Source: Mytilus edulis | Taxonomy: Eukaryota; Mollusca; Bivalvia; Mytilida; Mytilidae | Length of the DNA stretch: 64,000 nt | Assembly: GCF_963676685.1 (NCBI RefSeq) | Contig: NC_092351.1 | Coordinates: 41,654,733-41,718,732, forward strand | Direction: 5' to 3' | Shown: one piece after another, positions 38,301 to 45,900 of the stretch | Position numbering within the stretch: position 1 is the first letter of the stretch | How the letters are laid out: each line of letters opens with the position of its first letter | Position numbers and translations under genes: made by a program | Notes under the pieces: generated by a model | Seen by the model: the letters and a program-made list of their open reading frames with translations, nothing else | Told to the model about the DNA's origin: nothing | Database searches by the model: none

Positions 38301-40507
38301 TTGTTCAAATGTTTTCTTTCCAGAATATCCACATTTAAAAAAACACCATTGTCCATCACAAATGGAAGACATTTTAACTGCATGTTCAGTTGTTGATAAG
38401 GAATGGAATTGTCAATAGAAACAGCTGACAGACTCAAAAACAACGAATCAGTGTGTTCAAGCTGTATTCTAGTGTATGAACCTAACAAAATGCCTTGTTC
38501 GGTAACAATATTATGTTGTATATGACTTTACAATTTTGTAAATTCTCCAAATTTAAAAACTTCTTACCTACATTAAACAACTATTTACTTTTACTTAGAT
38601 TTGGATTCACGGAGTGGAGAAAGTAATAACCTTATTTAATGTTTTATCACATAAAACACATGAAAAGACAGTATCTGAGATTTGACCAAAGTAAGAAATA
38701 CAAGTACAACATGTACAAATCAAAGTAATTTTGCCTATACCTATAGCTATCTGTTATCGTTTTCTTTACTTTTATTATTATTATTATTATTTCAGGGATT
38801 TCAACAAATTCTTGATTTTACAAATTCACTGTAACATATATACCTGGTGTAGATACAGCAAACTATGGTAACCTATCGCAATATATCTTTAACATAAATT
38901 CAAATGAAAATTGTATATGTAACTTTGATTCCATGCATGTTTGCTTGTGCATTTTGTTCTTTATTTTATCTTATATAAATATTAATTTGTTATTACTTTT
39001 TGTTTAGAAAATCTTGATATCAATAACCAATAACAAACAGGTCGCCAACTTCATATTCTATTACATTAGCAAAATTTGTAAATTTATATTGTCAGATACA
39101 ACTTACGTTCATCCTGCTCTGTTCTTTTTTTTCTTTCCCTGTCGTAATGAGAAATGTTTTAGATAAGTGACTATCATAAAGAGCGTGGAATTATTTCTGT
39201 TTTACGAGAATGTTAGATGTATTTATTTTTGGAGGGAACACTTTAGGATGAAGACATCAGCACTGAAACAAAACATTTTGAAAAGGTGAATATTATTAAA
39301 TACTATTATCAAATCCACCCGTGGTCTCTTATTGACCACGGGTGGATTTGACTTTTTTGACAGTTTTTTCACCTACGATTTTTTGTGATAAAGACAAAAA
39401 TGTCCATTCTGTGTTTATTTTGTAGCCGTGTCCTTCTTTAATATATAGATACACCAATTTCATTTTTAATCCATATGGAATCATATTGCATCGTCAAAAG
39501 TCTAATAACAGAGCTTTTGTTTATTTTTTTCAAAAATTTAGAATAATTGGATATCAGTCCATGCTTACTCTTCATTTTTGTTTAAATGGATATTTGTAAC
39601 ATATAGTATTTGATCATTTTAAAAAGATGACGTTTTTATGACGTTGCATGGCGACGTTTCAGTACATTTTGCATCCTTAGTAAAGACTTCATCTATTGTT
39701 AGATACTGTGAACGTTTTGTGCATATATCTAAATATGTTTACCTATGTTGAAAGATATGCATAGTATCAAATCATTGAAAAAAAAATTGTTTAGTCTCTA
39801 GGAAATCTTGTAAGATCTTCCGCTGCTAATTTTTGCTAAATAGGTGCAATTTGGGTACTCGGTGCAATTTGGGTACCGTTACGTTATGTGCTTTCTTACG
39901 AAATTTATTTTCAAACACTTTCATTAAAAATCCTTTCTTCTTCTAAGAAACACTAGTAAGGATCGTATAATGCATTGTTTTTGTATGTGTGTGATTAAAG
40001 TGTGAAGGTCATGGGATTAAACATTCAACTACTTCTGTGGGGAAATGTAATGCATTCCTCTTATCAATTCGTGTTTATAAGAATACCTCTCGTAAAATAA
40101 ATTGTTATAGTATTAAATTTTAACATGTCCCCGAAAAAAGATTACACCTTATAGTAGATTTTTATAGGTGCATGTAACATTAAACGACTAAAGCATCCTA
40201 CTTTCCAAGGTAGAAATGATATAGAGTGTTGGTTCGTTAGTTCTTATTATTGATTTTAAATTCACCAAAACAGTCAAAGCCAAATATCCTGGATTCTTTG
40301 TATACGTACCGTATGAACTGATTATACTCTGCTTCACCAGTTGGCACATGTTCATCTGGTTTCTTCATTTCGCTATTGATGTTTAAGTTAAAGAAATAAA
40401 CCTGTAGACAAGAAAATTCATGGTGTATACAGTATAGCACTCACTATGAACTCACCAAGTGAGAAAATGAGAAACATTTTACGAATTGCAGATCTTTTGG
40501 ATGACAT
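11234..40507 (-). CDS. Putative immunoglobulin-superfamily transmembrane receptor gene (six-exon model)
   Basis: Model, 5' to 3' on the minus strand: 40507-40456, 29382-29080, 27953-27838, 27641-27461, 13991-13881, 11301-11234. Every junction has GT/AG ends, and the phases chain without conflict (1, 1, 0, 1, 1). The total is 831 nt, exactly 277 codons including the stop: a 276-residue protein with a short hydrophobic leader, a V-type Ig domain, a second Ig-like domain, one transmembrane helix and a ~22-residue tail. Such proteins are cell-surface recognition or adhesion receptors; no ligand can be inferred. The middle exons are convincing; the first and last are weaker because they are joined over 11-kb and 2.6-kb introns. 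A 13.5-kb intron would hold a Penelope-like element and an inverted duplication. Extra or alternative exons are possible. Confidence 0.5.
11302..12155. other. Unassigned, with a short duplicated motif
   Basis: Nothing recognisable apart from a small duplication: AAATTGGCC-CAGTGACAATT occurs at about 11862-11882 and 11895-11917. Lies in the last intron or intergenic part of the Ig receptor model. Confidence 0.4.
12156..12656 (+). pseudogene. C-terminal part of a Penelope-like RT element (copy 1)
   Basis: The open frame ends at 12656 with a conserved C-terminus (FGFNIDSLIGSLHRN) and FYHRYKEIIRKYNSTC upstream, both also present in the copy at 20230-20520. Only the region downstream of the RT core is present; its first ~80 codons do not match copy 2 and may be unrelated. 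It is followed without a gap by the family's 3' tail. A relic. Confidence 0.65.
12657..13310 (+). repeat. 3' tail of the Penelope-like RT family (copy 1)
   Basis: Conserved non-coding tail following the RT C-terminus. Landmarks: GGCATGACACGGGTTGT, CCCCTAACGGGAGGGATTG, AACCCCGCCGCA, GGGGCCAGCTGAAGG, GGGTGCGGGAATT and the terminal ATTCCCCATTTCC. Copies 2 and 3 lie at 20521-21170 and 25618-26280 (minus). This tail is extremely common in mussel sequence. Confidence 0.85.
13881..13991 (-). CDS. Exon encoding a transmembrane helix
   Basis: A 111-bp exon, phase 1-1, with acceptor CTCTTTTCAG and donor GTAAGT. It encodes a short stalk with a glycosylation sequon (SSNGTGE), a ~22-residue hydrophobic helix rich in I, L, M and V (IMMIMIPLL to LLVII) and a basic stop-transfer YKRR. 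It is an excellent type I membrane anchor on the same strand as, and in phase with, the Ig exons 13.5 kb upstream. It could belong to a different receptor copy. Confidence 0.65.
14225..14395 (-). repeat. Short dispersed repeat with palindromic TTCGATTCGAA core (copy 1)
   Basis: On the minus strand this aligns over its whole length with 17715-17885 on the plus strand: AAAGAATATATT, AATCCGA, TTTCTTTAAAA, ACTGTCTGAAC, the core CGTTCGATTCGAACG (a near-perfect palindrome) and TATCGGGGTTATAC. Partial copies: 14505-14575 (minus) and 24478-24535 (plus). Confidence 0.75.
14385..15405. repeat. Arm A of an inverted duplication
   Basis: Matches arm B (23690-24535) in opposite orientation. Shared landmarks include GATAAAACT-CTAGA-GCAAAACGCACAGACTTGGTGCAA-like sequence (14718-14760), CAAAAACCGTCA, a CTGGAATAACGTT motif and, at the far end, an exon-like frame (CFRLG, AFxR, SNC) followed by a GTAAG donor-like site at 15302. 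Arm A is longer by indels. The frame carries no stop over the matched part in arm A. Confidence 0.75.
15455..15645 (+). repeat. SINE-like mussel repeat, longer copy
   Basis: Contains the 5' landmarks GATGTGATGTGG, CAGTGAGACAACTTTCCACC, then AACAATGAGGAAAACC, TACCATAAAGTCGGCTA and AAAAGGCCCCGATAT of the family described at 10235-10335. Class unproven; no internal RNA polymerase III box was identified. Confidence 0.75.
15735..15870 (+). repeat. Dispersed repeat fragment (GCGGGATTAAACA family, copy 1)
   Basis: Shares GCGGGATTAAACA-GTGAGT-CCCAACC with 17032-17085, and continues with GGACACTGGTGTAACAGCACAA. Short and decayed. Confidence 0.55.
16433..16876 (-). other. Uncertain 147-codon open frame
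   Basis: The longest open frame of this region, on the minus strand. It resembles no family I know, and part of its plus strand (CATGCATGACATATTTGCAA then GAACGTTAAGCAAC, near 16533-16566) looks like a common mussel repeat. I regard it as probably non-coding; it is listed so the stretch is not blank. Confidence 0.15.
17032..17085 (+). repeat. Dispersed repeat fragment (GCGGGATTAAACA family, copy 2)
   Basis: GGCGGGATTAAACATGTGAG and CACCCAACCCACC landmarks, matching 15735-15800. Confidence 0.5.
17715..17885 (+). repeat. Short dispersed repeat with palindromic TTCGATTCGAA core (copy 2)
   Basis: Plus-strand counterpart of 14225-14395. It contains GTGTTCGATTCGAACGCG (17829-17846) and TATCGGGGTTATACAGGGTG. 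Confidence 0.75.
18558..18857 (+). repeat. 150-bp tandem duplication (2 units)
   Basis: Unit 1 at 18558-18707 and unit 2 at 18708-18857 are nearly identical (three differences by eye). As 150 is a multiple of three, a 140-codon open frame (18495-18917) passes through both and shows a 50-residue repeat, but it has no recognisable domain. It is followed by a run of 15 C at 18891-18905. Confidence 0.93.
19005..20520 (+). pseudogene. Penelope-like reverse transcriptase element (copy 2), decayed
   Basis: Motifs in order: LADKAANN (about 19160), YWLPKLHKTP (19272-19301), SFDLSTLYTTLP (19523-19556), IGIPMGTNCAPLIADLF (19770-19820) and the catalytic box RYLDDI (about 19907-19924), then KANT and YDKRDDF-like motifs. 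The C-terminus ends FGFNIDSLIGSMHRN at 20520. The YLDD box is intact, but stops and frameshifts at about 19193, 19245, 19448, 19684, 20168 and 20368 make it a relic. I assign it to Penelope-like elements from the FDxSTLYT and IPMG(T)N motifs; no GIY-YIG domain follows this copy. Unit length fits a 5'-truncated insertion. Confidence 0.75.
20521..21170 (+). repeat. 3' tail of the Penelope-like RT family (copy 2)
   Basis: Matches 12657-13310 along its length: GGCATGACACGGGTTGTA, CCCCTAACGGGCGGGATTG, GGGGAGGGTTGAG, AACCCCGCCGCAT, GGGGCCAACTGAAGG, TGTCTCTTTGACACATTCCC. Confidence 0.88.
21237..21480 (-). other. Open frame of unknown nature, possibly a terminal exon
   Basis: A 78-codon frame ends at a stop (21234-21236) and is preceded by an AG (TAATAATCAG) next to 21475. 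Composition is protein-like, with two cysteines and no low complexity, but it resembles no domain I know and the acceptor lacks a pyrimidine tract. It could be an exon of an unrelated or receptor-like gene, or chance. Confidence 0.2.
21778..21871 (+). repeat. 47-bp tandem duplication
   Basis: CTACAAGCATT-AGAAACAAAAAACG... occurs at 21778-21824 and again at 21825-21871 with two differences. Confidence 0.9.
21872..23340. other. Unassigned sequence
   Basis: No gene or repeat recognised. Two plausible short frames show no domain. Confidence 0.4.
23340..23660 (-). repeat. SINE-like mussel repeat (minus copy) next to an AACCCCGCCGCA fragment
   Basis: Reverse orientation copy of the 10235/15455 family: AATTAGGCCGTTAGTTTTC (23464-23482), GTATAGGTTTTTCTCATTGTTGAA and TTGTCTCATTGGCAATCA. 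At its upstream side is a short piece of the Penelope-tail landmark AACCCCGCCGCATT (23366-23379). Confidence 0.75.
23690..24535. repeat. Arm B of an inverted duplication
   Basis: Inverse of 14385-15405. It starts with the exon-like frame (here broken by one in-frame stop) and a GTAAG site at 23776, then GGCTGCTATATTTCTTGAAACTT, CTGGAATAACGTTGAAA, ATTTATGACGGTTTTTGTCAAC, the GCGTTTTGCGTCTAGCAGTTTTATC block, and ends with the CGAACGCATCAACGTTC / TATCGGGGTTATACGGGGTG repeat. Confidence 0.75.
25618..26326 (-). repeat. 3' tail of the Penelope-like RT family plus last codons (copy 3)
   Basis: Reverse-orientation copy of the 12657-13310 tail: GAATGGAAGTCGGGAATGTG, AACCCGACCA, GCGGCGGGGTT, CCCTCCCCCTATACC, TCCCGTTAGGGGTTTAGTA. 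Its coding end (about 26270-26326) retains the IAYFGFNIDSLI-like C-terminus. 5'-truncated, which is usual for target-primed insertions. Confidence 0.87.
26878..26990 (+). repeat. SINE-like mussel repeat fragment
   Basis: AAAAAGATGTGGTATGAG then GTGCCAATGAGACAACTCTCC and CCATTATAGGTCA: the 5' part of the family seen at 15455 and 59665. Confidence 0.75.
27461..27641 (-). CDS. Exon encoding second half of the second Ig-like domain
   Basis: A 181-bp exon, phase 0 to 1. The acceptor ACATTCCAG precedes 27641; the donor GAAG/GTATGT follows 27461. It contains a tryptophan (TISWLSPG) and GAYNCTFVVKLKC with the likely F-strand cysteine, plus N-glycosylation sequons (NLT, NCT, NVT). Two further cysteines could form an extra disulphide. 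With 27953-27838 it makes a ~99-residue extracellular module whose Ig assignment is probable, not certain. Confidence 0.65.
27838..27953 (-). CDS. Exon encoding first half of a second Ig-like domain
   Basis: A 116-bp exon starting in phase 1 (acceptor ATTTGCAG) and ending in phase 0 (CAG then GTATAA). The encoded segment holds N-glycosylation sequons (SNVS and LNMT contexts) and a cysteine in PECEISVQ that could be the B-strand cysteine. It joins in phase to 27641-27461. Confidence 0.65.
29080..29382 (-). CDS. Exon encoding a V-type immunoglobulin domain
   Basis: A 303-bp phase 1-1 exon, the typical symmetric phase of Ig-domain exons. The acceptor is TTTTGTAG before 29382 and the donor is GTAAGT after 29080. 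It encodes 100 full codons. The B-strand cysteine lies in LICSC (about residue 19), the core tryptophan in HAWTKG (residue 31), and the F-strand signature D-x-x-x-Y-x-C is present (DLDYYNC, residues 76-82). The spacing fits a V/I-set domain. It is uninterrupted. No germline-rearrangement features are expected or seen. Confidence 0.82.
29826..29875 (+). repeat. CGT/GTC microsatellite
   Basis: An almost pure CGT trinucleotide run inside the left end of the TIR element. Confidence 0.95.
30905..31090 (+). repeat. Tandem array of a CAATTGCACAGTATTG-type unit
   Basis: About six imperfect units of 30-45 bp, each with CAATTGCACAGTATTG and GCAATAGCAAG. The CAATTG and TTGCACAATATTGTACAA stretches are self-complementary, so the array can fold into hairpins. 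Part of the TIR element 29771-31612. Confidence 0.85.
32276..32520 (+). repeat. Dispersed repeat (ACGACG-TGCCA ... CTTTTGTTC family, copy 1)
   Basis: Aligns with 37212-37450: ACACGACG-TGCCA, CCCTTCCGGAGCA, GTTTTTTATGCTGTGTTTTGTG, GGCGTTGTCA, TTTGATGTCCCT. I recognise it as a common mussel repeat, probably the 3' tail of an RT element. Confidence 0.75.
32521..35260. other. Unassigned AT-rich sequence
   Basis: Short frames only; no domain, RNA gene or repeat family recognised. Confidence 0.4.
35433..36038. mobile_element. Small TIR element (ATACCCCCGC ends) with 168-bp tandem repeats
   Basis: Ends ATACCCCCGC (35433-35442) and GCGGGGGTAT (36029-36038) are a perfect inverted repeat. Interior: 168-bp units starting at 35477, 35645 and 35813, then a GACGGACTGACGG-rich tract (35956-35997) and a hairpin-forming end (TATACCCCCCC ... 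GCGGGGGTATA). It has no coding capacity; long frames through the tandem units are by-products of the repeat. It is inserted in a LINE fragment. Confidence 0.85.
35477..35930 (+). repeat. 168-bp tandem repeat, about 2.7 units
   Basis: CAAGTGTTCGGTAAACAGG recurs at exactly 168-bp steps (35477, 35645, 35813). Units 1 and 2 differ at very few positions; the third is truncated and more divergent. Confidence 0.95.
37212..37450 (+). repeat. Dispersed repeat (ACGACG-TGCCA family, copy 2)
   Basis: Second copy of 32276-32520: ACACGACGGGTGCCATATG, CCCTTCCGGAGCATCTG, GGGTTCGTGTTGCTTATTC, GGCGTTGTCAGTTTC. Confidence 0.78.
38168..38475 (-). other. Possible orphan exon (unknown)
   Basis: A ~100-codon minus-strand frame with four cysteines, glycosylation sequons and no low complexity, ending at a stop at 38168. 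An AG (ATTTTGTTAG) precedes it in phase 1, so it could in principle follow the leader exon at 40456-40507. It has no domain I recognise, and the acceptor is only fair. Confidence 0.2.
39310..39350. other. Perfect 17-bp-stem hairpin
   Basis: Arms CAAATCCACCCGTGGTC (39310-39326) and GACCACGGGTGGATTTG (39334-39350) are fully complementary around a 7-nt loop. The stem is GC-rich in an AT-rich context. It is not at a recognised element end. Confidence 0.9.
40456..40507 (-). CDS. Candidate first coding exon (leader) of the Ig receptor
   Basis: ATG at 40507-40505, then 17 codons ending in the hydrophobic run MFLIFSL, then a strong donor (CTTG followed by GTGAGTTC). It ends in phase 1, matching the phase-1 start of the Ig exon at 29382. 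Splicing gives a leader with a short hydrophobic core leading straight into the Ig domain. Assignment is tentative: the intron would be 11 kb and the leader core is short. An alternative is a local start inside the sequence just upstream of 29382, which also begins with a hydrophobic stretch. Confidence 0.35.
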
Positions 40508-40884
40508 AGTGTTTTTCATTCAGAAAGTACGAGGGCTCTATAGCCCGTGAAATATAAAAATTCAAATTTAATGATCACACGTGCACGTTCACACAATACG
40601 ACCTTTATTTCCAGGGATGTTTTCCTCACACAAAAAACTTCCCCAACAGAGCTATCAGAAAGATTAACTGGAATCGACATTATATAAGTTTTACTGAGAC
40701 TATCGTGAAAAGGCTGAACGACACACTCAGATCGGTGTTTGAAATCACTTCCGCATGCAGTTTTCGATCTTTTATCACAAGTTTTGTCGTCTGATCTGTA
40801 ACTTAACAGTTGTATCCTTTCCCCAATTATAAAATTTTGACTTTGTGCTAATTTGCTTGTCGTGTCGTGCATTGATATATGTGG

Positions 40885-40929
40885 CAGTTGATGCTTAAGC
40901 TTTGTAGACAAAATGCGCGTCTGTCGTAC
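40885..40929 (+). ncRNA. Degenerate hammerhead-ribozyme-like sequence
   Basis: TTGATG ... GTAGACAAAATGCGCGTCTG follows the layout of the type I hammerhead common in mussel retroelements: CTGATGA core, stem II closed by GTAGAC, GAAA, GCGC stem III, then GTCTG. Here the core reads TTGATGC, and AAAA replaces GAAA, so catalytic residues are lost. Probably a dead copy of a ribozyme-bearing repeat. Confidence 0.45.
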
Positions 40930-41202
40930 AAAATTGAAATCCTGATGTTTCTATGGTGATTGAGTAAACCCTGTCGACGCATTATGTCTTCTTTCTTTTG
41001 TAGTTTATGCGTTTATGTCATATTTTGTGTGTTATCGTGATTTTACTATTTCTTAGCGATTCATGATATTTGAACATCGATTAACAATTTTCGCCTTACT
41101 TTCATATCCTCTGACTTTTACATCCAAGTTTGTTTTAAATTTTGGTCAGTAAGTGTAACCTGCTCTTTCTTTCTTGACCAAAGGTATGTTAATCCCTCAA
41201 AA

Positions 41203-41390
41203 GTAAAATAGCAAAAATACTGTACTCCGATGAAATTCAAAACGGAAGGTCTATAATCAAATGGCAAAATCAAAAAACTCAAACACATTACATGAATGTC
41301 ATATTCCTGACTTGGTACAGTTATTTTCTGATGTAGACAATGGTGGATTAAACATGGTTTTATAGCTTTCTAAACCTCTCAATTGTATGA
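41203..41390 (+). repeat. Dispersed repeat, family 'AAAATACTGAACTC' (copy 2)
   Basis: Aligns with 4081-4290: GTAAAAT-GCAAAAATACTG, TGTCATATTCCTGACTTGGTA, GTAGACAATGGTGGATTAAAC, TTTTATAGCT, AAACCTCTCA. Confidence 0.8.
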
Positions 41391-42082
41391 CACGTACAAT
41401 TTACCATAATGGGCATTAGCATATATTAAGGTCTGATGCAAACTTTCCTTTTTCTTTATAAAGATATATGGATGTCATGACCCATCCTCGTTTTAACCGA
41501 TTTTTAAGCTCAAGTTTTTAATTTGAAATGTTGTGCGTATTTCCCGTGTAGCTGAGTAGGAGCTGCGCTTATACATATGATAAATCATGTCCTGCTCTGT
41601 GTGTTCCAGTCTGATGATAGAGCCAAAAAAAAGAATGATAAGTATTTAATAGAAAAGAAAGGATATGTGGTATTATCGTATTTCAACACATAAAAAACTT
41701 GATTTTAGGCACTCAACATCATTACTCACTTTCTGGAAAATGCCTCTAAGGAAGTAAGCTATAAAAGGTTTGTTCTATATCTGTCACGTTTCCTACGAAT
41801 ATAGAAATGATTTAAATCTATTTTTGGAGTATGATATGTTTCTGTTTATCTCAAAATATACTGTCCTGAATAGTTAAAATATTTTGTAACATAGGTTTTA
41901 CTGTATATAACCTCAAGGCAATATAAATAAATAGATATGACTTCAAAAATAGCATTGAATTTTTTTTTTTATAGTGGATATCAACACTTCTTTTATCACA
42001 GTATCCATATGAGAAATTATTGTACAAGTTATAAGTGAAATTCAGCCTTAATTTATACAAATTACAATTTGTACTCGCACTT

Positions 42083-42108
42083 TTTGTACAAATTATAATT
42101 TGTACAAA
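42083..42108. other. Perfect 26-bp palindrome
   Basis: Centre AATTATAATT, arms TTTGTACA / TGTACAAA. Two weaker copies flank it (42058, 42117), and a related string lies at about 13405-13450. It could extrude a cruciform or be the core of a foldback element. Confidence 0.85.
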
Positions 42109-42394
42109 GTAAAAATACAAATTATAATTTGTACAATTTTTTTGTTTGTACAAAATGATAACATATATATATATAAAGTGACAGAAGAACATAATACTAA
42201 TCATAAAATATAGAAAGAGAAAAGATAATGCAGAAAAGAATTAAACCCTTATAGCCAACCTTCTTAAAATATCGTACTGTATTATTATTTATTTTCATTA
42301 TGCTAAAATTCGATTAACTAATTCTTTCAAGTGAGAGGTTTTATGTCCGTTAAATGCAAAAAACCATTCAAATAAAACCTTAATGGTTTTTAAC

Positions 42395-42575
42395 ATTAAC
42401 TAGACCGTTATTTTTCTTGTTTGAATTGTTTTACATTCGTAATTTCGTATATTTATAGTTGACTATGCGGTATAGGCTTTGCTCATTGACAAAGGACGTT
42501 CGGTGAACTATGTCTGTTCATTTTTGTGGCATTTGGTCTCTAGTTGAGAGTAGTTTTCTTATTAATAAATTCAAT
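42395..42575 (-). repeat. SINE-like mussel repeat (minus copy)
   Basis: ACCGTTATTTTTCTTG, TGAATTGTTTTACATTCG, GGTATAGGCTTTGCTCATTG, GGTGAACTATG and GGCATTTGGTCTC: reverse orientation of the 15455 family. Confidence 0.78.
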
Positions 42576-42900
42576 ATCAGTATTACAAATCTTATCTTAA
42601 ATCAATCCTAATTCTACATGTTTTAGGACATTACATAATTCAAATTAAAAAAAAAAAAAGTCTATAAAAAGAATCAACCAGCAAATTTACTGTGTACCGG
42701 ATCGTCTACAATAGACGAGACTATGCAGATAAGGAAAAAGACTGATATATATATATATATACAACTCGTCTAAATGTGACAGTGCAAAAAGCAGCTTCGT
42801 TTATTATTTTGGACTTTAATACAAAATTCTCAATTGTGATATTTTAGACTTTAATTCTCTGTGTTTTATAATTCATTTTATTTTATAATTTCGTTTCTAT

Positions 42901-45900
42901 TTACATTTCGTATCCAGGACTTAAAATCAACATGCTTTTTAGCATCTTGTTGTTTTCACACCTTCTCAATTTGTATGTATGATTCAGACCTTTGGCAACT
43001 ATGTAGAATGGACCATCTTGTTTTCTGTGTAATTTTGAAGCTAACCCAACTGGCACTTTAGGATTATATATAAGAACTAAATCTTGGATTTCGAATTTTG
43101 GCAAGGCAGTATTTTTGTCGTAATGCTTCTTTTGTGTTTCCTGTGCATATTTCAAGTTGTCAGTTGCACACCTTTTGGCTATTTTTAGACAATCCATGAT
43201 GTTTTCAATATGAACCTTCAGATTTTTGTTAATGTCTGTTTTAGGAAGCAGAGTGGTGTCAACAGGAAGGTTCATTTCTTTACCAAAAAGTAAATGATAT
43301 GGAGAAAACTCAGAAGATGCTGATGGGGACATGCGAAAAGCCATAAGTATACCTGGAAGGAGTTCTGCCCAATTTGATTGATTTTCATCTACAATGGTTC
43401 TCAGACATTGTATGACAGTCTTGTTTGTTCGCTCTGCAACTGAATTAGTCTGAGGATGGTAAGAACTTGTGAAATAGTGTTTCACATTGTAAATTTGGGT
43501 TACAGCAGCAACAAGTTTACTCATAAACCCTTGACCACGATCTGAAACAAGGCTAGTGGGACTTCCGTAACGAGAGAATACCTCTTTGTGAAGAACATCC
43601 GCAATTTCTGCAGCTGTTTCAGATCTTACTGGAAAAGCCTCTGTCCATTTGCTGAATGCACATACTACTATAAGAATATGACGATAACCTAATTTTGTTT
43701 CCTTGAAAGGACCTATGAGATCAATGTGCCATCTTGCAAAAGTGTCTGTAATAGGCATTGGAGTTAAAGGAACTCTTTTTGCATGAACATGTGGTTTAGC
43801 TCTTTGACAAGCATCACAGCCTCTAATGTAATCTGCCACTGCTTGGTACATTCCAGGAAAGAAGTACTTATTTTTGATAGCTAGATAGGTTCTGTCAAAA
43901 CCAAAGTGCCCTATTTCATGATAGGATTTGAGAAGGTCATTTCGAAATTGACGTGGACAAGCAAGTTGTTTTACAAAAAGGTCTTTCTTTCTACCTCGTG
44001 TCCTTGGCTGATAAAAATGGTACAAGATACCGTCTAACAATGCATACTGACTTGCTTCTAAACAAATTTTCTTTGACAGTTTAGATTCATCAGGAAGTGT
44101 GCCATTTTCAAGGTACGCATAGATATGTTTAAAGTCAAAACATTCTTTTTGCAAAGGACCTATGTTTTCTGGCATAACTTCAGTGTGAGTTTCTTGTATT
44201 TGTGTTGGCTCAGGGTCTGTTTCTATCACTAGATTATCTGAATCTTCAGCATCAAGTGCCATAACAGAAGGAATGGGAGAATTTGTAGGAGTGTAAACAA
44301 AATTTACCTGTAAAGGCTCTGAACTTTCTTGTGAACTGATAGAAGTAAAATTTACAGAAGGAATGACATCTTCAGGTTCTGAACTAGATTGAAAATCAGA
44401 GTACTCTCTTCTTGAGAGGCAATCAGCATTCCCATTTTTCTTCCCTGGACGAAAACAAATGTCAAAACTATATCCCTGAAGTAGTACTGACCATCTTGCT
44501 AAACGACCTGTGGACTGCTTAATGTTTGTTAACCACTTAAGAGCTTGATGATCTGTGTAAACTTTGAAATGACTGTTTGCTAAGTAAACATGATATGACT
44601 TGATACCTTCTAAAACTGCAAGACATTCCAATTCACTGACACCCCAGGCTCTTTCACCTTGTGTCAATGACCGACCTCCATAAGCAATGACCTTTTCTTG
44701 ACCTTTAGAATCTAACTGACCTAATATGTACCCAATAGCTGTGCCGCTGGCATCAGTAGTAAGAATGAAAGGTTTGGACATATTAGGATAAGCAAGAATG
44801 GGTGCAGAACAAAGAGCCTTTTTGAGCAGATCAAATGCCTTTTGGCACTTTTCTGACCATTCAAAAGGAACATCATTTTTCAGAAGGTGGTTGAGAGGTG
44901 TAGCAATGTGACTGTAGCCTTCAATGAATTTTCTGTAGTAATTTGTCAAACCAAGAAAAGAACGAATTTGTTTTTGGTTTTTAGGAACAGGAAAAGTACT
45001 GACAGCATCTACCTTTGATGTGTCTACCTTGACACCCTCTTTTGAAATTGTATGACCTAAATAAATCACTTCCTTCCTAGCAAAAAGACATTTTCCTGGT
45101 TTCAAAGTTAACCCAGCAGAAATAAGTTTGTCAAAGACTAACTGAAGGTGATTGAGATGTTCCTCGAAGGATTTGCTGAAAACAAGGATGTCATCGACAT
45201 AGACAAGAGCAATTTTGTAATTCAGAGATCTGAGAACTTGTGTAAGCAAATGTTGAAAAGAGGAAGGTGCAGAAGCCAAACCAAATGGTAACCTTTTCCA
45301 TTGGTAGACACCACTAGGAGTTACAAAAGCTGCTTTGTGTGCAGTTTTGGGGTCAAGGCCACACTGCCAATATCCAGATAGAAGATCTAAAGTACTGAAA
45401 ATAGAAGCTTGGGCTTTACCAAGTGCATCGAACACATCTTCTAGCCTGGGTAGAGGAAAAAACTTTGGACGTGTAACCTTGTTCAATAACCTATAGTCCA
45501 CACAAAACCTCATTTCCCCTGATTTCTTCTTACACATAACAACTGGACTTTGCCATTCACTATTAGACTCTTCAATAATGTCATATTTCAACATTTGTTC
45601 GATTTGACGGTTCATTTCATCGAAAACATGAGGAGTTTGCCTATAAAATCTTTTTCTAACAGGAGGGGCATCATCTGTTTCAATTACATGCTCATACATG
45701 TGTGTGCGTCCAAGTTCACTCAGGTGTTCAGCAAAGACTTTTCTATTTTTGTGAAGGAAAACTGTAAGTAGGTCTTTTTGTTCATCAGTAAGATCGGAAT
45801 TGCTTAAGTCAAATTGAAGGACATTTTGGTCTTTTTCAGTGTGAACTTTTGACTTTGAATTGTCAGAATTCTGGACTTTATCATTGTCCTCGGACATTGA

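Noticed and set aside
40237..40440. Exon-like frame on minus with good acceptor (GTCTACAG) and GTACGT donor just after the leader exon
   Set aside because: Joining it to the leader exon at 40456 (phase 1) gives an immediate stop. Its own phase-0 frame has no partner and no recognised domain.
40516..40911. 131-codon minus-strand frame
   Set aside because: No ATG, overlaps the hammerhead-like repeat at its start, and has no recognised domain.
45550..45771. Plus-strand frame opposite pol (and similar ones at 42861, 47137, 47747, 48098)
   Set aside because: Shadows of the long pol and env ORFs in other frames.
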